The notes under the pieces were generated by a model. The model searched no databases. It was not told the origin of the DNA and saw only the letters and a program-made list of their open reading frames with translations. Position numbers and translations under genes: made by a program. Below, piece after piece: positions 6,522-14,897 of a DNA stretch of 64,000 nucleotides; position 1 is the first letter of the stretch; each line of letters begins with the position of its first letter. Origin of the DNA: Synechococcus sp. CS-1331 (GTDB lineage: Bacteria; Cyanobacteriota; Cyanobacteriia; PCC-6307; Cyanobiaceae); contig JAHLYQ010000041.1 in NCBI GenBank assembly GCA_025127975.1, positions 1 through 64,000 of the forward strand, written 5' to 3'.

Positions 6522-7545
6522 GGGTTCCTCCACCACCAGCCAGTCCCCATCCAACTCCAACCCGCCGCGCCTGGCCATCGCCCTGGGGGATCCGGCCGGC
6601 ATCGGCGCCGAAGTGACGCTCAAGGCCCTGGCCAGCCCCCAATGGCGCCATGAAAGTCCCCTTCTGGTGGGCTCTCGCCGTTGGCTGGAAGAGAGCTACC
6701 AGCAGCTGCGCCACCTCCCCGGCCCGCCCCTGCGGGACCCCGCCGAGCTGGAGGTGCTCGACCTGCCCCTGGCCGCCCCCTGTCAGGTAGGCATCAGCAG
6801 CCCGGCCTGCGGGGAGTCGAGCTTCGCCTGGCTCACCGCCGCCTGGGAACAGGTGCGGAGCGGTCGCTGCCAGGCCCTGGTCACCGCCCCGATCGCCAAG
6901 GCCAGCTGGCATGCCGCCGGCCACCCCTACCCCGGCCAAACCGAGCGGCTGGCCGAACTGGCCGGCGTGGTGGAAGCGTCGATGCTGTTCACGGCCCTGG
7001 CTCCCGCGGGCCATTGGCGCCTGAACACCCTGCTGGCCACCACCCACATCCCGCTTGCCGCCGTGCCTCGCCAACTCAATGGGGAACTGGTGCGGCGCAA
7101 GCTGGATCGGCTGCTGGCCTTCTGTCAACGCTTCACCCCGGCCCCCCACCTGGTGGTGGCGGGGCTCAATCCCCATGCGGGCGAGGCGGGCCAGCTGGGT
7201 CAGGAGGAGGTCTGCTGGCTGGAGGCGGCGCTGGACACCTGGCGCCAGCAGCATCCGCAGGTGCGCCTCGAGGGCCCCCTGCCTCCGGACAGCTGCTGGC
7301 TGAGCGCGGCGGCGGCCTGGGCCGGCGGGGAGCGGGGCCCCGATGGCTACCTGGCCCTTTATCACGACCAGGGGTTGATCCCGGTCAAACTGCTGGCCTT
7401 CGATGCCGCCGTAAACACCACCCTCGGCCTGCCCTTCCTGAGAACCTCACCAGATCACGGCACCGGTTTTGGCATCGCCGGCCAGGGGCGGGCGCGGGCC
7501 ACCAGCATGGCGGCAGCCCTACTGACTGCCAGGGATTTGGGCTAA
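6520..7545 (+). CDS. pdxA: 4-hydroxythreonine-4-phosphate dehydrogenase
   Basis: A 341-residue enzyme of pyridoxal 5'-phosphate synthesis (DXP-dependent route). It oxidises 4-phosphohydroxy-threonine with NAD(P) and needs a divalent metal. Motifs seen: ALGDPAGIGAEVTLKAL near the N-terminus, VTAPIAKASWHAAGHPYPGQTE, GLNPHAGEAGQLGQEE and the metal/substrate segment YHDQGLIPVKLLAFD, then TSPDHGTGFGIAGQG. The His residues in these segments are the expected metal ligands. ATG 6520 is preferred over an in-frame start at 6466 because it gives the usual length. A 19-base tandem repeat covers its stop codon. Confidence 0.95.
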   Translation: MGSSTTSQSPSNSNPPRLAIALGDPAGIGAEVTLKALASPQWRHESPLLVGSRRWLEESYQQLRHLPGPPLRDPAELEVLDLPLAAPCQVGISSPACGESSFAWLTAAWEQVRSGRCQALVTAPIAKASWHAAGHPYPGQTERLAELAGVVEASMLFTALAPAGHWRLNTLLATTHIPLAAVPRQLNGELVRRKLDRLLAFCQRFTPAPHLVVAGLNPHAGEAGQLGQEEVCWLEAALDTWRQQHPQVRLEGPLPPDSCWLSAAAAWAGGERGPDGYLALYHDQGLIPVKLLAFDAAVNTTLGLPFLRTSPDHGTGFGIAGQGRARATSMAAALLTARDLG

Positions 7546-7575
7546 GAATTCAGGCTAGGGATTTGGGCTAAGAAT
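7531..7575. repeat. Short direct duplication over the pdxA stop
   Basis: AGGGATTTGGGCTAAGAAT occurs at 7531-7549 and again, identical, at 7557-7575. The first copy contains the end of pdxA and its TAA; the second lies just downstream. It is likely a recent slippage or tandem duplication. Confidence 0.9.
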
Positions 7576-7588
7576 CTGGATTGGCCTA

Positions 7589-8074
7589 TCAGGCAGGCCG
7601 AACCCGCATCAGCACCTGGCCGAATTCCACCGGCGTGCCGTTTTCCACCAAAATCTCCACCACTTCCCCGGCCACCTCGGCTTCAAGCTCGTTCATCAGC
7701 TTCATCGCCTCGAGGATGCACACCACCTGGCCGACCTTGATGCGGGAGCCCACCTCGACGAAGGCCCCCTCACCAGGGGCCGATGAACGGTAGAAGGTGG
7801 CCACCATCGGGGCCGTGACCTCATGCAGATCGCTGCGGCTGGAAACGGCGGCAGGGGGCGGCACCGAGGGGGTAACCGGCAGGGGGGCGGCCGCAGGCAT
7901 CGGGATGGCCTGGGGGGGAGCCGCGGCGGCCTGGAACATCGGCGCCGGCGCCGCAGCTGGCAGGTTGCGCCGCACCTCGAGCCGAAAGTCGTCCCCTTCG
8001 AGCTTCAACTCCTGGATGTCGCTGTCTCCCAGGAGAGTCAGCAACTTTTGAAGCTGGTCGTGGCTTAGCTGCAT
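7589..8074 (-). CDS. accB: Biotin carboxyl carrier protein of acetyl-CoA carboxylase
   Basis: A 161-residue subunit that carries the biotin moved between biotin carboxylase and carboxyltransferase in the first step of fatty-acid synthesis. The N-terminal domain (LTLLGDSDIQELKLEGDDFRLEVRR) is followed by an Ala/Pro linker (about 40-78) and a biotinyl domain with EAMKLM. The biotinylated Lys is residue 125. Downstream of efp with a gap of five bases, so the two form an efp-accB operon, a common bacterial arrangement. Confidence 0.97.
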   Translation of the reverse strand: MQLSHDQLQKLLTLLGDSDIQELKLEGDDFRLEVRRNLPAAAPAPMFQAAAAPPQAIPMPAAAPLPVTPSVPPPAAVSSRSDLHEVTAPMVATFYRSSAPGEGAFVEVGSRIKVGQVVCILEAMKLMNELEAEVAGEVVEILVENGTPVEFGQVLMRVRPA

Positions 8075-8079
8075 GGCGC

Positions 8080-8640
8080 TCAGTTCTCCCGCCCGAGGTA
8101 GCTGTCGGTGCGCGTATCAATCTTGATCTTCTCGCCGATCGAGAGGAACAGGGGCACCATCACCTGGGCGCCGGTTTCAACGATGGCGGGCTTGGTGCCG
8201 CCGGTGGCGGTGTCGCCCTTGACGCCGGGATCGGTCTGGGTGATTTCCAGCACCACCGAGTTGGGCAACTCCACTTCCAGGGGCTTGCCGTTCCAGGCCA
8301 CCACGTTCACCTCCATGCCCTCCTTGAGGTACTTGCGACTCTCGCCGATCTGCTTGGCGGTGAGGCGGGTCTCCTCATAGCTGCCCATGTCCATGAAAAC
8401 GAAGTCATCGCCCTCCATGTAGGTGTGCTGGAGGGTGCTCTTTTCAAGCACGGCCTGGGGCAGCATCTCGCCGGCCCGGAAGGTCTTCTCCACCACGCTG
8501 CCGCTCTGCACAGCCTTCAGCTTGGTGCGCACGAAGGCCGAGCCCTTGCCCGGCTTGACGTGCAGGAACTCAACGACCCTCCAGACCTGGCCATCCAGCT
8601 CAATTGAAGTGCCAGTTCGAAAGTCATTGCTGGAGATCAT
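8080..8640 (-). CDS. efp: Elongation factor P
   Basis: A 186-residue translation factor that relieves ribosome stalling at polyproline stretches. It starts [17 protein letters not shown]. The loop [10 protein letters not shown] places Lys32 at the position that contacts the P-site tRNA. The C-terminal OB domain ends with [16 protein letters not shown], the family signature. Length is normal. First gene of the efp-accB operon and divergent from the lumenal cyclophilin gene. Confidence 0.98.
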   Translation of the reverse strand: MISSNDFRTGTSIELDGQVWRVVEFLHVKPGKGSAFVRTKLKAVQSGSVVEKTFRAGEMLPQAVLEKSTLQHTYMEGDDFVFMDMGSYEETRLTAKQIGESRKYLKEGMEVNVVAWNGKPLEVELPNSVVLEITQTDPGVKGDTATGGTKPAIVETGAQVMVPLFLSIGEKIKIDTRTDSYLGREN

Positions 8641-8737
8641 TCCGGCAGTTCAGAACGGGTGGATTGTACGTGGGGCGCCCAGAGCCATTCCGCTGCTAGG
8701 CGCCTATGCCAGAGTCCGCTCAGTCACGGGCGTCTCG

Positions 8738-9826
8738 ATGGCGAGGAGATCGTTGCAAACCGGCTCCGGGTACGGGCTGAAGCTCCTGGCGGCTTGCCTG
8801 GGGGCGCTCCTATTTGCCCCCGTCGCCTGGGCGGCCCTGCCCCAGGGCAACGCCGTGAAGGATCCCGAGGCGATCCTGCGCAACGCCCTGCCCATCGACG
8901 CGCCCCAGCTGCAGGATCTGCAGCACCGGCTGGAATCCACCAGCGACGACCTGCGGGCCAAGCGCTGGAAACCCCTGGCGGGATCGGTGACCCGCAGCCA
9001 GGCGCTGCTGACGACCCAGCGGGACGCCATCCTTAAGCGCTTCGACTCCGGGGATCAGGCCACGGCCGCCGAGCTGCTCGACCAGCTCGAGCAGCAGCTG
9101 CGCGAGGTAGCCACGGCGGCCGATGCCCAGGATCGGGATGCCTTCCTGGCGACCCGTCGGGCCGCCCTGGCGACCATCGGCAGCGCAGAGGCCCGGTTGG
9201 TGGGCCCCTTCCCCTTCCAAATCCCAGCTGAGTTCGACGCCCTGCCGAGGCTGCTGGGCCGGGCCACCGTGGCCATCAGCACCAGCAAGGGCGACCTCAC
9301 CGCCGTGATCGACGGCTACAACGCCCCGCTCACGGGCGGCGCCTTCGTGGATCTGGTGCAGCGCAAGTTCTATGACGGCCTTCCCTTCACCCGGGCCGAA
9401 GACTTCTATGTGCTCCAGAGCGGCGATCCAAAGGGGGAGGCCATGGGCTATGTGGATCCGAAGAGCGGCGTGGAACGGCACGTGCCACTGGAGATCCGCA
9501 TCACCGATGATGCCGAGCCGATCTACAACCAAACCTTCGAGGACGTCGGCCGTTATAAGGCGGAACCGGTGCTGCCCTTCGCCACCTACGGCACCCTGGG
9601 CTGGGCCCACTCCGACGGGAACCTCGACGACGGATCGTCCCAGTTCTTCTTCTTCCTGTATGAGCCGGAGCTCACCCCCGCCGGCCTCAACCTGGTGGAT
9701 GGACGCAACGCGGTGTTCGGCTACGTGGTGGAAGGGATGGACGTGCTCGAGGAGCTCGGCGTCGACGACCGAATCGTTTCAGCCCGGGTGATCGAAGGCG
9801 CAGACAACCTCCAGCCCCACGCCTGA
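8738..9826 (+). CDS. Thylakoid-lumen cyclophilin, TLP40/CYP38 type
   Basis: A 362-residue peptidyl-prolyl isomerase. A signal peptide (GYGLKLLAACLGALLFAPVAWA, residues about 11-32) directs it across a membrane, probably to the lumen or periplasm. A helical region (about 50-160) precedes the cyclophilin domain that begins near RATVAISTSKGDLTAVIDGYNAPLTGGAFVDLV. SSQFFFFLYEPELTPAG matches the cyclophilin core. In plants the CYP38/TLP40 relatives assist photosystem II assembly, so a similar role is inferred. The frame runs upstream to 8423, but ATG 8738 is right for the signal peptide and avoids overlap with efp. Confidence 0.92.
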   Translation: MARRSLQTGSGYGLKLLAACLGALLFAPVAWAALPQGNAVKDPEAILRNALPIDAPQLQDLQHRLESTSDDLRAKRWKPLAGSVTRSQALLTTQRDAILKRFDSGDQATAAELLDQLEQQLREVATAADAQDRDAFLATRRAALATIGSAEARLVGPFPFQIPAEFDALPRLLGRATVAISTSKGDLTAVIDGYNAPLTGGAFVDLVQRKFYDGLPFTRAEDFYVLQSGDPKGEAMGYVDPKSGVERHVPLEIRITDDAEPIYNQTFEDVGRYKAEPVLPFATYGTLGWAHSDGNLDDGSSQFFFFLYEPELTPAGLNLVDGRNAVFGYVVEGMDVLEELGVDDRIVSARVIEGADNLQPHA

Positions 9827-9849
9827 GCGGCGAGGGCGACAGCCCTGCT

Positions 9850-10194
9850 TCAGGGGGCGTAGGAGTTTCCAGGCACCACCAGCCGCCGCCCCACCCGCGC
9901 CACGTGCTGCCGCAAGGGTTCGGGCAGCTCGTGCAACAGCGAGAGGTCGATGCTCCAGGGCAGCAGCAGGTCATCGAGAGCGCCCATCAGCCGCAGGCGG
10001 TCGTCGTGGCGCAGGCCCGGCGCCACCAGGGTGAGGTCTATGTCGGAACCGGCGCGAAAGCGGCCCATGGCACGGGAGCCGTAGAGCCACACCTCCTGCA
10101 CGGCGGGCTCGGCGCTCAACACCGCCAGCAGCCGTGCCGAGGCCTCCGGTGGCAGGCCGGGGATCACAGCCATGGCGGCGGGAGGCTCAGCCAT
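9850..10194 (-). CDS. MNT-type nucleotidyltransferase (antitoxin)
   Basis: A 114-residue minimal nucleotidyltransferase. It has the active-site pattern GS-x10-D-x-D (Gly39-Ser40, Asp51, Asp53) and a third Asp at about 83 (SIDLSLL). In characterised HEPN/MNT pairs such a protein neutralises its HEPN partner by transferring AMP to it. It overlaps the end of the upstream HEPN gene by 8 bases, so the two are translationally coupled. Toxin-antitoxin function is inferred from family and arrangement; the HI0074-type pairs are less studied than HepT/MntA. Confidence 0.9.
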   Translation of the reverse strand: MAEPPAAMAVIPGLPPEASARLLAVLSAEPAVQEVWLYGSRAMGRFRAGSDIDLTLVAPGLRHDDRLRLMGALDDLLLPWSIDLSLLHELPEPLRQHVARVGRRLVVPGNSYAP

Positions 10195-10615
10195 CCCCTT
10201 CCTCGGCGGCGGCGATGCGAACGCGTTCGCTCAGCACCAGGCGGAGCTCACGGAAACAGGGCAGATAACGCGCCGCCACCTGCTCGCTCACCTGTTCGGC
10301 GGTGCTGCGGTTGTAGGTGTGGCTGGTGAGATTGCGGTCCTGCACCATCGCCAGCCAGGCCTCGCCATCGTCGATCAGCCCCATCCGGAAGGCCAGGCGC
10401 AGCGTGTCGCGCGAGCCGATCAGGCCGGCGTTGCCCTCCGTCAGCAGCAGATCCCGTAGCGTGTTCCAGCCCAGCTCGAAACAGTACTCAAACGCCTTGA
10501 TCAGACCCTGACGCTCCCGCTCATTGAGCGCAGGGGGCTCGAAGAAGGTCTCCAGCTGATCGAGGGCCAGGCTGAAATTGGCGAAACGCTGCTGCCAGCG
10601 GATATCGGGCGGCAT
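10187..10615 (-). CDS. HEPN protein, nucleotidyltransferase substrate-binding (HI0074-type; probable toxin)
   Basis: A 142-residue all-helical HEPN protein starting MPPDIRWQQRFANF. AFEYCFELGWNTLRDLL is typical of the HI0074 family. The RNase-type motif R-x4-H-x-Y is intact: Arg94, His99, Tyr101 in RNLTSHTY. In related HepT toxins the Arg/His pair cuts RNA, and the Tyr is modified by the partner. Here that is inference from the motif. ATG 10615 is chosen; the frame continues upstream without a convincing start. First gene of a two-gene operon with the MNT protein. Confidence 0.9.
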   Translation of the reverse strand: MPPDIRWQQRFANFSLALDQLETFFEPPALNERERQGLIKAFEYCFELGWNTLRDLLLTEGNAGLIGSRDTLRLAFRMGLIDDGEAWLAMVQDRNLTSHTYNRSTAEQVSEQVAARYLPCFRELRLVLSERVRIAAAEEGDG

Positions 10616-10846
10616 GGCGGTGGGGCGATGGGGACAGTCTGATGCGGGGCGCCGCGCTGCCTCAGCTGGGCCAGCAAACAGGTGAGCTGATCGCATAGGG
10701 CCAGGCTGTCGATTTCCAAACCATTGGCCGGCGCGGCCTTAATCACCACTCACAAGGGGCTGGATGGTCTGCGATGGATCCGGCTCCCTTATGAGCCAGC
10801 ATCTCGAGAAGCAGCTATGGAAACGGCAAGCGAATCAGTCCGCAGC

Positions 10847-10869
10847 AAAAAGCCGCCCCGAAGGACGGC
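10847..10869 (-). terminator. Rho-independent terminator of gap2
   Basis: On the minus strand, GCCGTCC - TTCG - GGGCGGC forms a 7-bp stem (one G-T pair) with a stable TTCG loop followed by TTTTT. It lies 27 bases after the gap2 stop codon. Confidence 0.88.
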
Positions 10870-10895
10870 CCGCACAGATCAGGCTGGGCCTGAAC

Positions 10896-11918
10896 TCACT
10901 GCCACTTCTGGGCCACGATCTCGGCCAGATCGACCACCCGCTGGCTATAGCCCCACTCGTTGTCGTACCAAGCGATGACCTTCAACATGTTGCCGCCCAT
11001 GACCAGGGTGAGCTCGGAGTCGATGATCGCCGATTCATCGGTGCCGGCATGGTCGCTGGACACCAGGGGCAGGTCGCAGTACTTGATGATGCCCTTCATG
11101 CCATTTTCTGATGAGGCCTTGAGCAAGGCGTTTACCTCCTCTTTGGTGGTGTCACGGCTGATATCGAGGACCATGTCAACCACCGACACATTCGGGGTAG
11201 GCACGCGCATGGCGATGCCGCTCAGCTTGCCCTTCATCGGCGGATAGACCAACGCCACCGCCTGGGCAGCCCCAGTGCTGGTGGGCACGATGTTGACCGC
11301 CGCGGCCCGGGCACGGCGCAGATCGCGGTGGGCTGCATCGAGAATGCGCTGGTCACCGGTGTAGCTGTGGGTGGTGGTCATCGTGCCCTTGACGATGCCG
11401 AACTCCTGATCCAGCACCTTGATCACCGGGGCCATGCAGTTGGTGGTGCAGCTGGCGTTGCTGAGGATGTCCCAGTCTTCGTGGCGGTATTGGTCGGCGT
11501 TAACTCCAACCACGAAGGTGCCGACTTTTGCCCCCTTTCCGGGTGCGGTGAGAATCACCTTTTTGGCGCCGGCTTCGAAGTGCTTACTGGCACCCACATC
11601 GTCGTTGAAGACGCCGGTGGACTCAATCACCAGATCCACACCCCACTCCTTCCAGGGAAGGTTGGCGGGGTTGCGGTCATAGAAGACCTTGATCTCCTTG
11701 CCGTTGACGAAGATGGCGTTGTCGGTGGTGGTGACATCGACGCCCCGCAGGGGGCCCAGCATCGTGTCGTACTTCAGCAGGTGGGCATTGGTGGTGGTGT
11801 CACCGGAGCCGTTGAGACCCACCAGCTCGATGCCGGTGTTGGCCCCGCGGCTCAGCCAGCAGCGCAGGAAATTGCGACCGATTCGCCCAAATCCATTGAT
11901 CGCAACGCGCAGGGTCAT
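10896..11918 (-). CDS. gap2: Glyceraldehyde-3-phosphate dehydrogenase (Calvin-cycle type)
   Basis: A 340-residue enzyme interconverting 1,3-bisphosphoglycerate and glyceraldehyde 3-phosphate. It shows [14 protein letters not shown] at the N-terminus, the active-site SNASCTTNC with Cys157, and [14 protein letters not shown] near the end. At the end of the second beta strand NAD-specific enzymes carry Asp; here it is LNGSG, which fits the NADPH-capable Gap2 of cyanobacteria. The in-frame codons upstream of ATG 11918 are less likely as starts. Divergent from murC over about 100 bases, and followed by its own terminator. Confidence 0.95.
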   Translation of the reverse strand: MTLRVAINGFGRIGRNFLRCWLSRGANTGIELVGLNGSGDTTTNAHLLKYDTMLGPLRGVDVTTTDNAIFVNGKEIKVFYDRNPANLPWKEWGVDLVIESTGVFNDDVGASKHFEAGAKKVILTAPGKGAKVGTFVVGVNADQYRHEDWDILSNASCTTNCMAPVIKVLDQEFGIVKGTMTTTHSYTGDQRILDAAHRDLRRARAAAVNIVPTSTGAAQAVALVYPPMKGKLSGIAMRVPTPNVSVVDMVLDISRDTTKEEVNALLKASSENGMKGIIKYCDLPLVSSDHAGTDESAIIDSELTLVMGGNMLKVIAWYDNEWGYSQRVVDLAEIVAQKWQ

Positions 11919-12021
11919 GGCCGAATACGGCAAAAGCCGCTAGCTAAGGTGGTTTTGGCTGCAGATCATACAGAAATTAAGTCGCCGATCCCTCTTGCCG
12001 AAGGGAATCCGGCCATGGACC

Positions 12022-13554
12022 ATGGCCAAACGCGCAGCAACTCGTAAAGGTCGAGAAGCTGGTGCCCGTTTAATTTCTTGCCCACCGGGCCCTGATCAGG
12101 ATCTGACCTTGCCGCCGCTGCTCGATCGCCACCAACCACTGCACTTCATCGGAGTTGGTGGCATCGGCATGTCTGCCCTGGCAGGGATCCTGGCGGAGCG
12201 GGGCTATGCGGTGAGCGGCTCCGATCCCCGCGACCACGCCGTGCTGGACCGGCTGCGCCGGCTGGGGGTGCGGGTCTTTCTGGAACAGAGCGCCACCACC
12301 GTGGCGGCAATCCGCAGCGGCACCTCCGTCTCCCCCCTGGTGGTGATCAGCTCAGCGGTGCCGGAAACCAACCCCGAACTGGCTGAGGCGCGCCGGATGG
12401 GTCTGGCCATCTGCCATCGCTCCGATGTGCTGGCAGCCCTGATCAACAGCCAGCCCTCGATCGCCGTGGCGGGCAGCCACGGCAAAACCACCACCAGCAG
12501 CCTGATCGCCACCTTGCTGGCGGCCACCAACCACGACCCCACCGCCGTGATCGGGGGCATCGTGCCGGCCTTCGGCAGCAATGGCCGCCATGGCAAAGGC
12601 CCCCTGCTGGTCGCTGAGGCCGATGAATCCGATGGCTCCCTGGTGAAATTCAAGCCCTCCCTCGCCGTCCTAACCAACGTTGAGCTGGATCACACCGACC
12701 ACTACCCCAACCTCGAAGCCCTGATCACCACCCTGCAGAGGTTTGCGGGCAAAGCCGAGCGGCTGCTTGCCAACCGGGATTGCCCCACCCTGCGGGATCA
12801 ATTCCAGCCAAGCCACTGGTGGTCGATCGAATCGCCCGAGGGGGTTTCCTTTGCCGCCATCGCCCGGGAGCAGCGCGGTGACGGCACCCTGGCCGACTTC
12901 TACGAAGACGGCCAGGTGGTGGGATCGTTTGAGCTGCCCCTGGCCGGCCGCCACAACCTCAGCAACGCGGTTGCGGCGATGGCCGCCTGCCGGCTCGAGG
13001 GGGTGTCGTTTGCCGAACTCGCCCAGGCGATGGCCGCCCTGCAGACCCCTGGCCGGCGTTTCGATTTTCGCGGCATCTGGGAGGGGCGGCTGGTGGTCGA
13101 CGACTACGCCCACCACCCCAGCGAGGTGGCTGCCACCCTGGCCATGGCACGCCTGATGGTGGACAGCGGCCGCAGCCCCTTGCCGGTGCCCCCCCGGCGC
13201 CTGGTGGCGGTGTTTCAGCCCCATCGCTACAGCCGCACCGCCCAGTTTCTCGATGGCTTTGCTGCGGCCCTGGTCGAGGCCGATTCGGTGCTGATCGCCC
13301 CCCTCTACGCCGCCGGGGAAGCGCCAATCCAGGGCATCAACAGCGCCGCAATCGCCACGGCCCTGCTCCAGTTGGATCCGGGCAAGCCCGTGCTCGTAGC
13401 CGCCAATCTCGAGGAACTGGCGGCCCAGGTCGTGATTGCCAGCCGGGAGGGTGACCTGGTGCTGGCCATGGGCGCCGGAGATGTCAATGGCCTCTGGGAC
13501 CAGCTCTGCCAGCGCCCACCAGCGGCTGGCAGCGACGCTCCCCTGGCCGCCTGA
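12022..13554 (+). CDS. murC: UDP-N-acetylmuramate--L-alanine ligase
   Basis: A 510-residue ATP-dependent ligase adding L-Ala to UDP-MurNAc, the first step of the peptidoglycan stem peptide, in the cytoplasm. Motifs: [17 protein letters not shown] (UDP-binding), ATP loop [19 protein letters not shown], and [12 protein letters not shown]. The first ~35 residues are a basic extension before the usual start. ATG 12022 is used; a TTG at 11995 is in frame. First of murC-murB-ebfC; murB starts 5 bases after its stop. Confidence 0.97.
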   Translation: MAKRAATRKGREAGARLISCPPGPDQDLTLPPLLDRHQPLHFIGVGGIGMSALAGILAERGYAVSGSDPRDHAVLDRLRRLGVRVFLEQSATTVAAIRSGTSVSPLVVISSAVPETNPELAEARRMGLAICHRSDVLAALINSQPSIAVAGSHGKTTTSSLIATLLAATNHDPTAVIGGIVPAFGSNGRHGKGPLLVAEADESDGSLVKFKPSLAVLTNVELDHTDHYPNLEALITTLQRFAGKAERLLANRDCPTLRDQFQPSHWWSIESPEGVSFAAIAREQRGDGTLADFYEDGQVVGSFELPLAGRHNLSNAVAAMAACRLEGVSFAELAQAMAALQTPGRRFDFRGIWEGRLVVDDYAHHPSEVAATLAMARLMVDSGRSPLPVPPRRLVAVFQPHRYSRTAQFLDGFAAALVEADSVLIAPLYAAGEAPIQGINSAAIATALLQLDPGKPVLVAANLEELAAQVVIASREGDLVLAMGAGDVNGLWDQLCQRPPAAGSDAPLAA

Positions 13555-13559
13555 GCACG

Positions 13560-14471
13560 ATGGCCCCGGCTCCCAGCTGGCCCCTCGCTTTACGCCAAGG
13601 GGTCGCGCTGGCCAACTTCACCAGCTGGAAAGTGGGGGGGGCTGCCGAGTGGCTCGCCGAACCAGGCAACCAAGCGGAGCTGGTGGCCCTGGCGGCCTGG
13701 GCCCAGGCCCAGGCCATGCCCCTGCGGTGCATTGGGGCAGGCTCAAACCTGCTGATCGCCGATGCCGGGCTGGCGGGCCTCACCCTCTGTAACCGCCGCC
13801 TGCAGGGCAGCAGCCTCGATGCCAGCACTGGCCTGGTGGAGGCCGAGGCTGGCGAGCCGATCCCCACCCTGGCCCGCAAGGCGGCCCGCCTGGGCCTCAG
13901 CGGCCTGGAGTGGGCCGTGGGCATCCCAGGCACCGTGGGCGGGGCCGTGGTGATGAATGCGGGCGCCCAGGGGGGCTGCACGGCCGAGTGGCTGAAGTCG
14001 GTGCGCCTGGTGGATCCCACCAGGCCCGAAGCTCCTTTTGATCTGCCTGCCGAAGCCCTCGAGTTTGCCTACCGCCACAGCCGCCTCCAGGCGGAGGCCT
14101 GGATTGTGCTCTCGGCTCGCTTCCAGTTGGAGGCCGGCCACGACCCCGCCGCAATCACGGCCCGCACCAGTGCCAACCTGCACAGCCGCACCAGCACCCA
14201 GCCCTACCAGCAACCCAGTTGCGGCAGCGTATTTCGCAATCCAGAACCCCACAAGGCCGGCCAGCTGATCGAGGCCCTGGGGCTCAAGGGACTGCAGATC
14301 GGCCAGGCCCAGGTGTCGCCGATCCATGCCAATTTCATCGTCAACACAGGCCAGGCCACGGCCGCCGACATCAGCGCCCTGATCGAGGAGGTGCAGCGCC
14401 GGGTGATGACAGGCCGCGGGATTGCACTCCACCCCGAGGTGAAGCGACTGGGCTTCGGGCCAGGGGGCTGA
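13560..14471 (+). CDS. murB: UDP-N-acetylenolpyruvoylglucosamine reductase
   Basis: A 303-residue FAD enzyme that reduces UDP-GlcNAc-enolpyruvate with NADPH to UDP-MurNAc, the substrate of MurC. FAD-binding motifs are [13 protein letters not shown] and [16 protein letters not shown]. The catalytic serine lies in [18 protein letters not shown], and the C-terminal segment is [16 protein letters not shown]. The short C-terminal arrangement fits the type II (Gram-positive-like) MurB found in cyanobacteria. It follows murC with a gap of 5 bases. Confidence 0.97.
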   Translation: MAPAPSWPLALRQGVALANFTSWKVGGAAEWLAEPGNQAELVALAAWAQAQAMPLRCIGAGSNLLIADAGLAGLTLCNRRLQGSSLDASTGLVEAEAGEPIPTLARKAARLGLSGLEWAVGIPGTVGGAVVMNAGAQGGCTAEWLKSVRLVDPTRPEAPFDLPAEALEFAYRHSRLQAEAWIVLSARFQLEAGHDPAAITARTSANLHSRTSTQPYQQPSCGSVFRNPEPHKAGQLIEALGLKGLQIGQAQVSPIHANFIVNTGQATAADISALIEEVQRRVMTGRGIALHPEVKRLGFGPGG

Positions 14472-14506
14472 AGGGCCTCTAGCCTGCGCAAAGCAACTCC
14501 CTGGGC

Positions 14507-14848
14507 ATGGCTGGCTTCGGACTCCCCAACTTCGGTCAGCTCACCGAAGCCTTCAAGAAAGCCCAGGAGCTCCAGCAGAACGCCCAGAAGCTGCAGGAGG
14601 AGCTCGACGCCATGGAGCTGGAGGGCCGCAGCGCCGACGGCCGGGCAAGCGTGTGGCTCTCCGGCAACCAGCAACCCCTGCGGGTGCAACTGGCCCCGGA
14701 GCTGCTGGCAGAAGGGGCCACCGCCAGCGAGGCGGCCGTGCTGGAGGCCCTGCAATCGGCCTATGAGCTCTCTACCGGCACCATGAAGGGCCGCATGGAG
14801 GAGCTGACCGGAGGGCTCAATCTCAATCTGCCAGGCCTGGGGGGCTGA
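14507..14848 (+). CDS. ebfC: YbaB/EbfC nucleoid-associated protein
   Basis: A 113-residue DNA-binding protein. The N-terminal helix [25 protein letters not shown] is typical of YbaB/EbfC, which forms a tweezer-like dimer on DNA. The rest is a small alpha/beta domain with an Ala- and Glu-rich second helix. It is 35 bases after murB and probably in the same operon. Convergent with rsgA. The target DNA is not known. Confidence 0.93.
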   Translation: MAGFGLPNFGQLTEAFKKAQELQQNAQKLQEELDAMELEGRSADGRASVWLSGNQQPLRVQLAPELLAEGATASEAAVLEALQSAYELSTGTMKGRMEELTGGLNLNLPGLGG

Positions 14849-14861
14849 ACTCGGACCGGCT

Positions 14862-14897
14862 TTCGCGCTATGAGTCGCCTTCGCGCTACGAGTCGCC
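14862..14897. repeat. 18-bp tandem duplication over the rsgA stop
   Basis: TTCGCGCTATGAGTCGCC (14862-14879) and TTCGCGCTACGAGTCGCC (14880-14897) are adjacent copies differing at one base. The rsgA stop (CTA at 14886-14888 on plus) lies inside the second copy. The copy beyond it would also supply an in-frame stop. Confidence 0.9.

Noticed and set aside
10501..10749. 82-residue minus-strand frame upstream of and across the HEPN start
   Set aside because: Most of it is an out-of-frame reading of HEPN. Only about 33 residues have MazF-like character, so it is discussed as a possible remnant and not listed as a gene.
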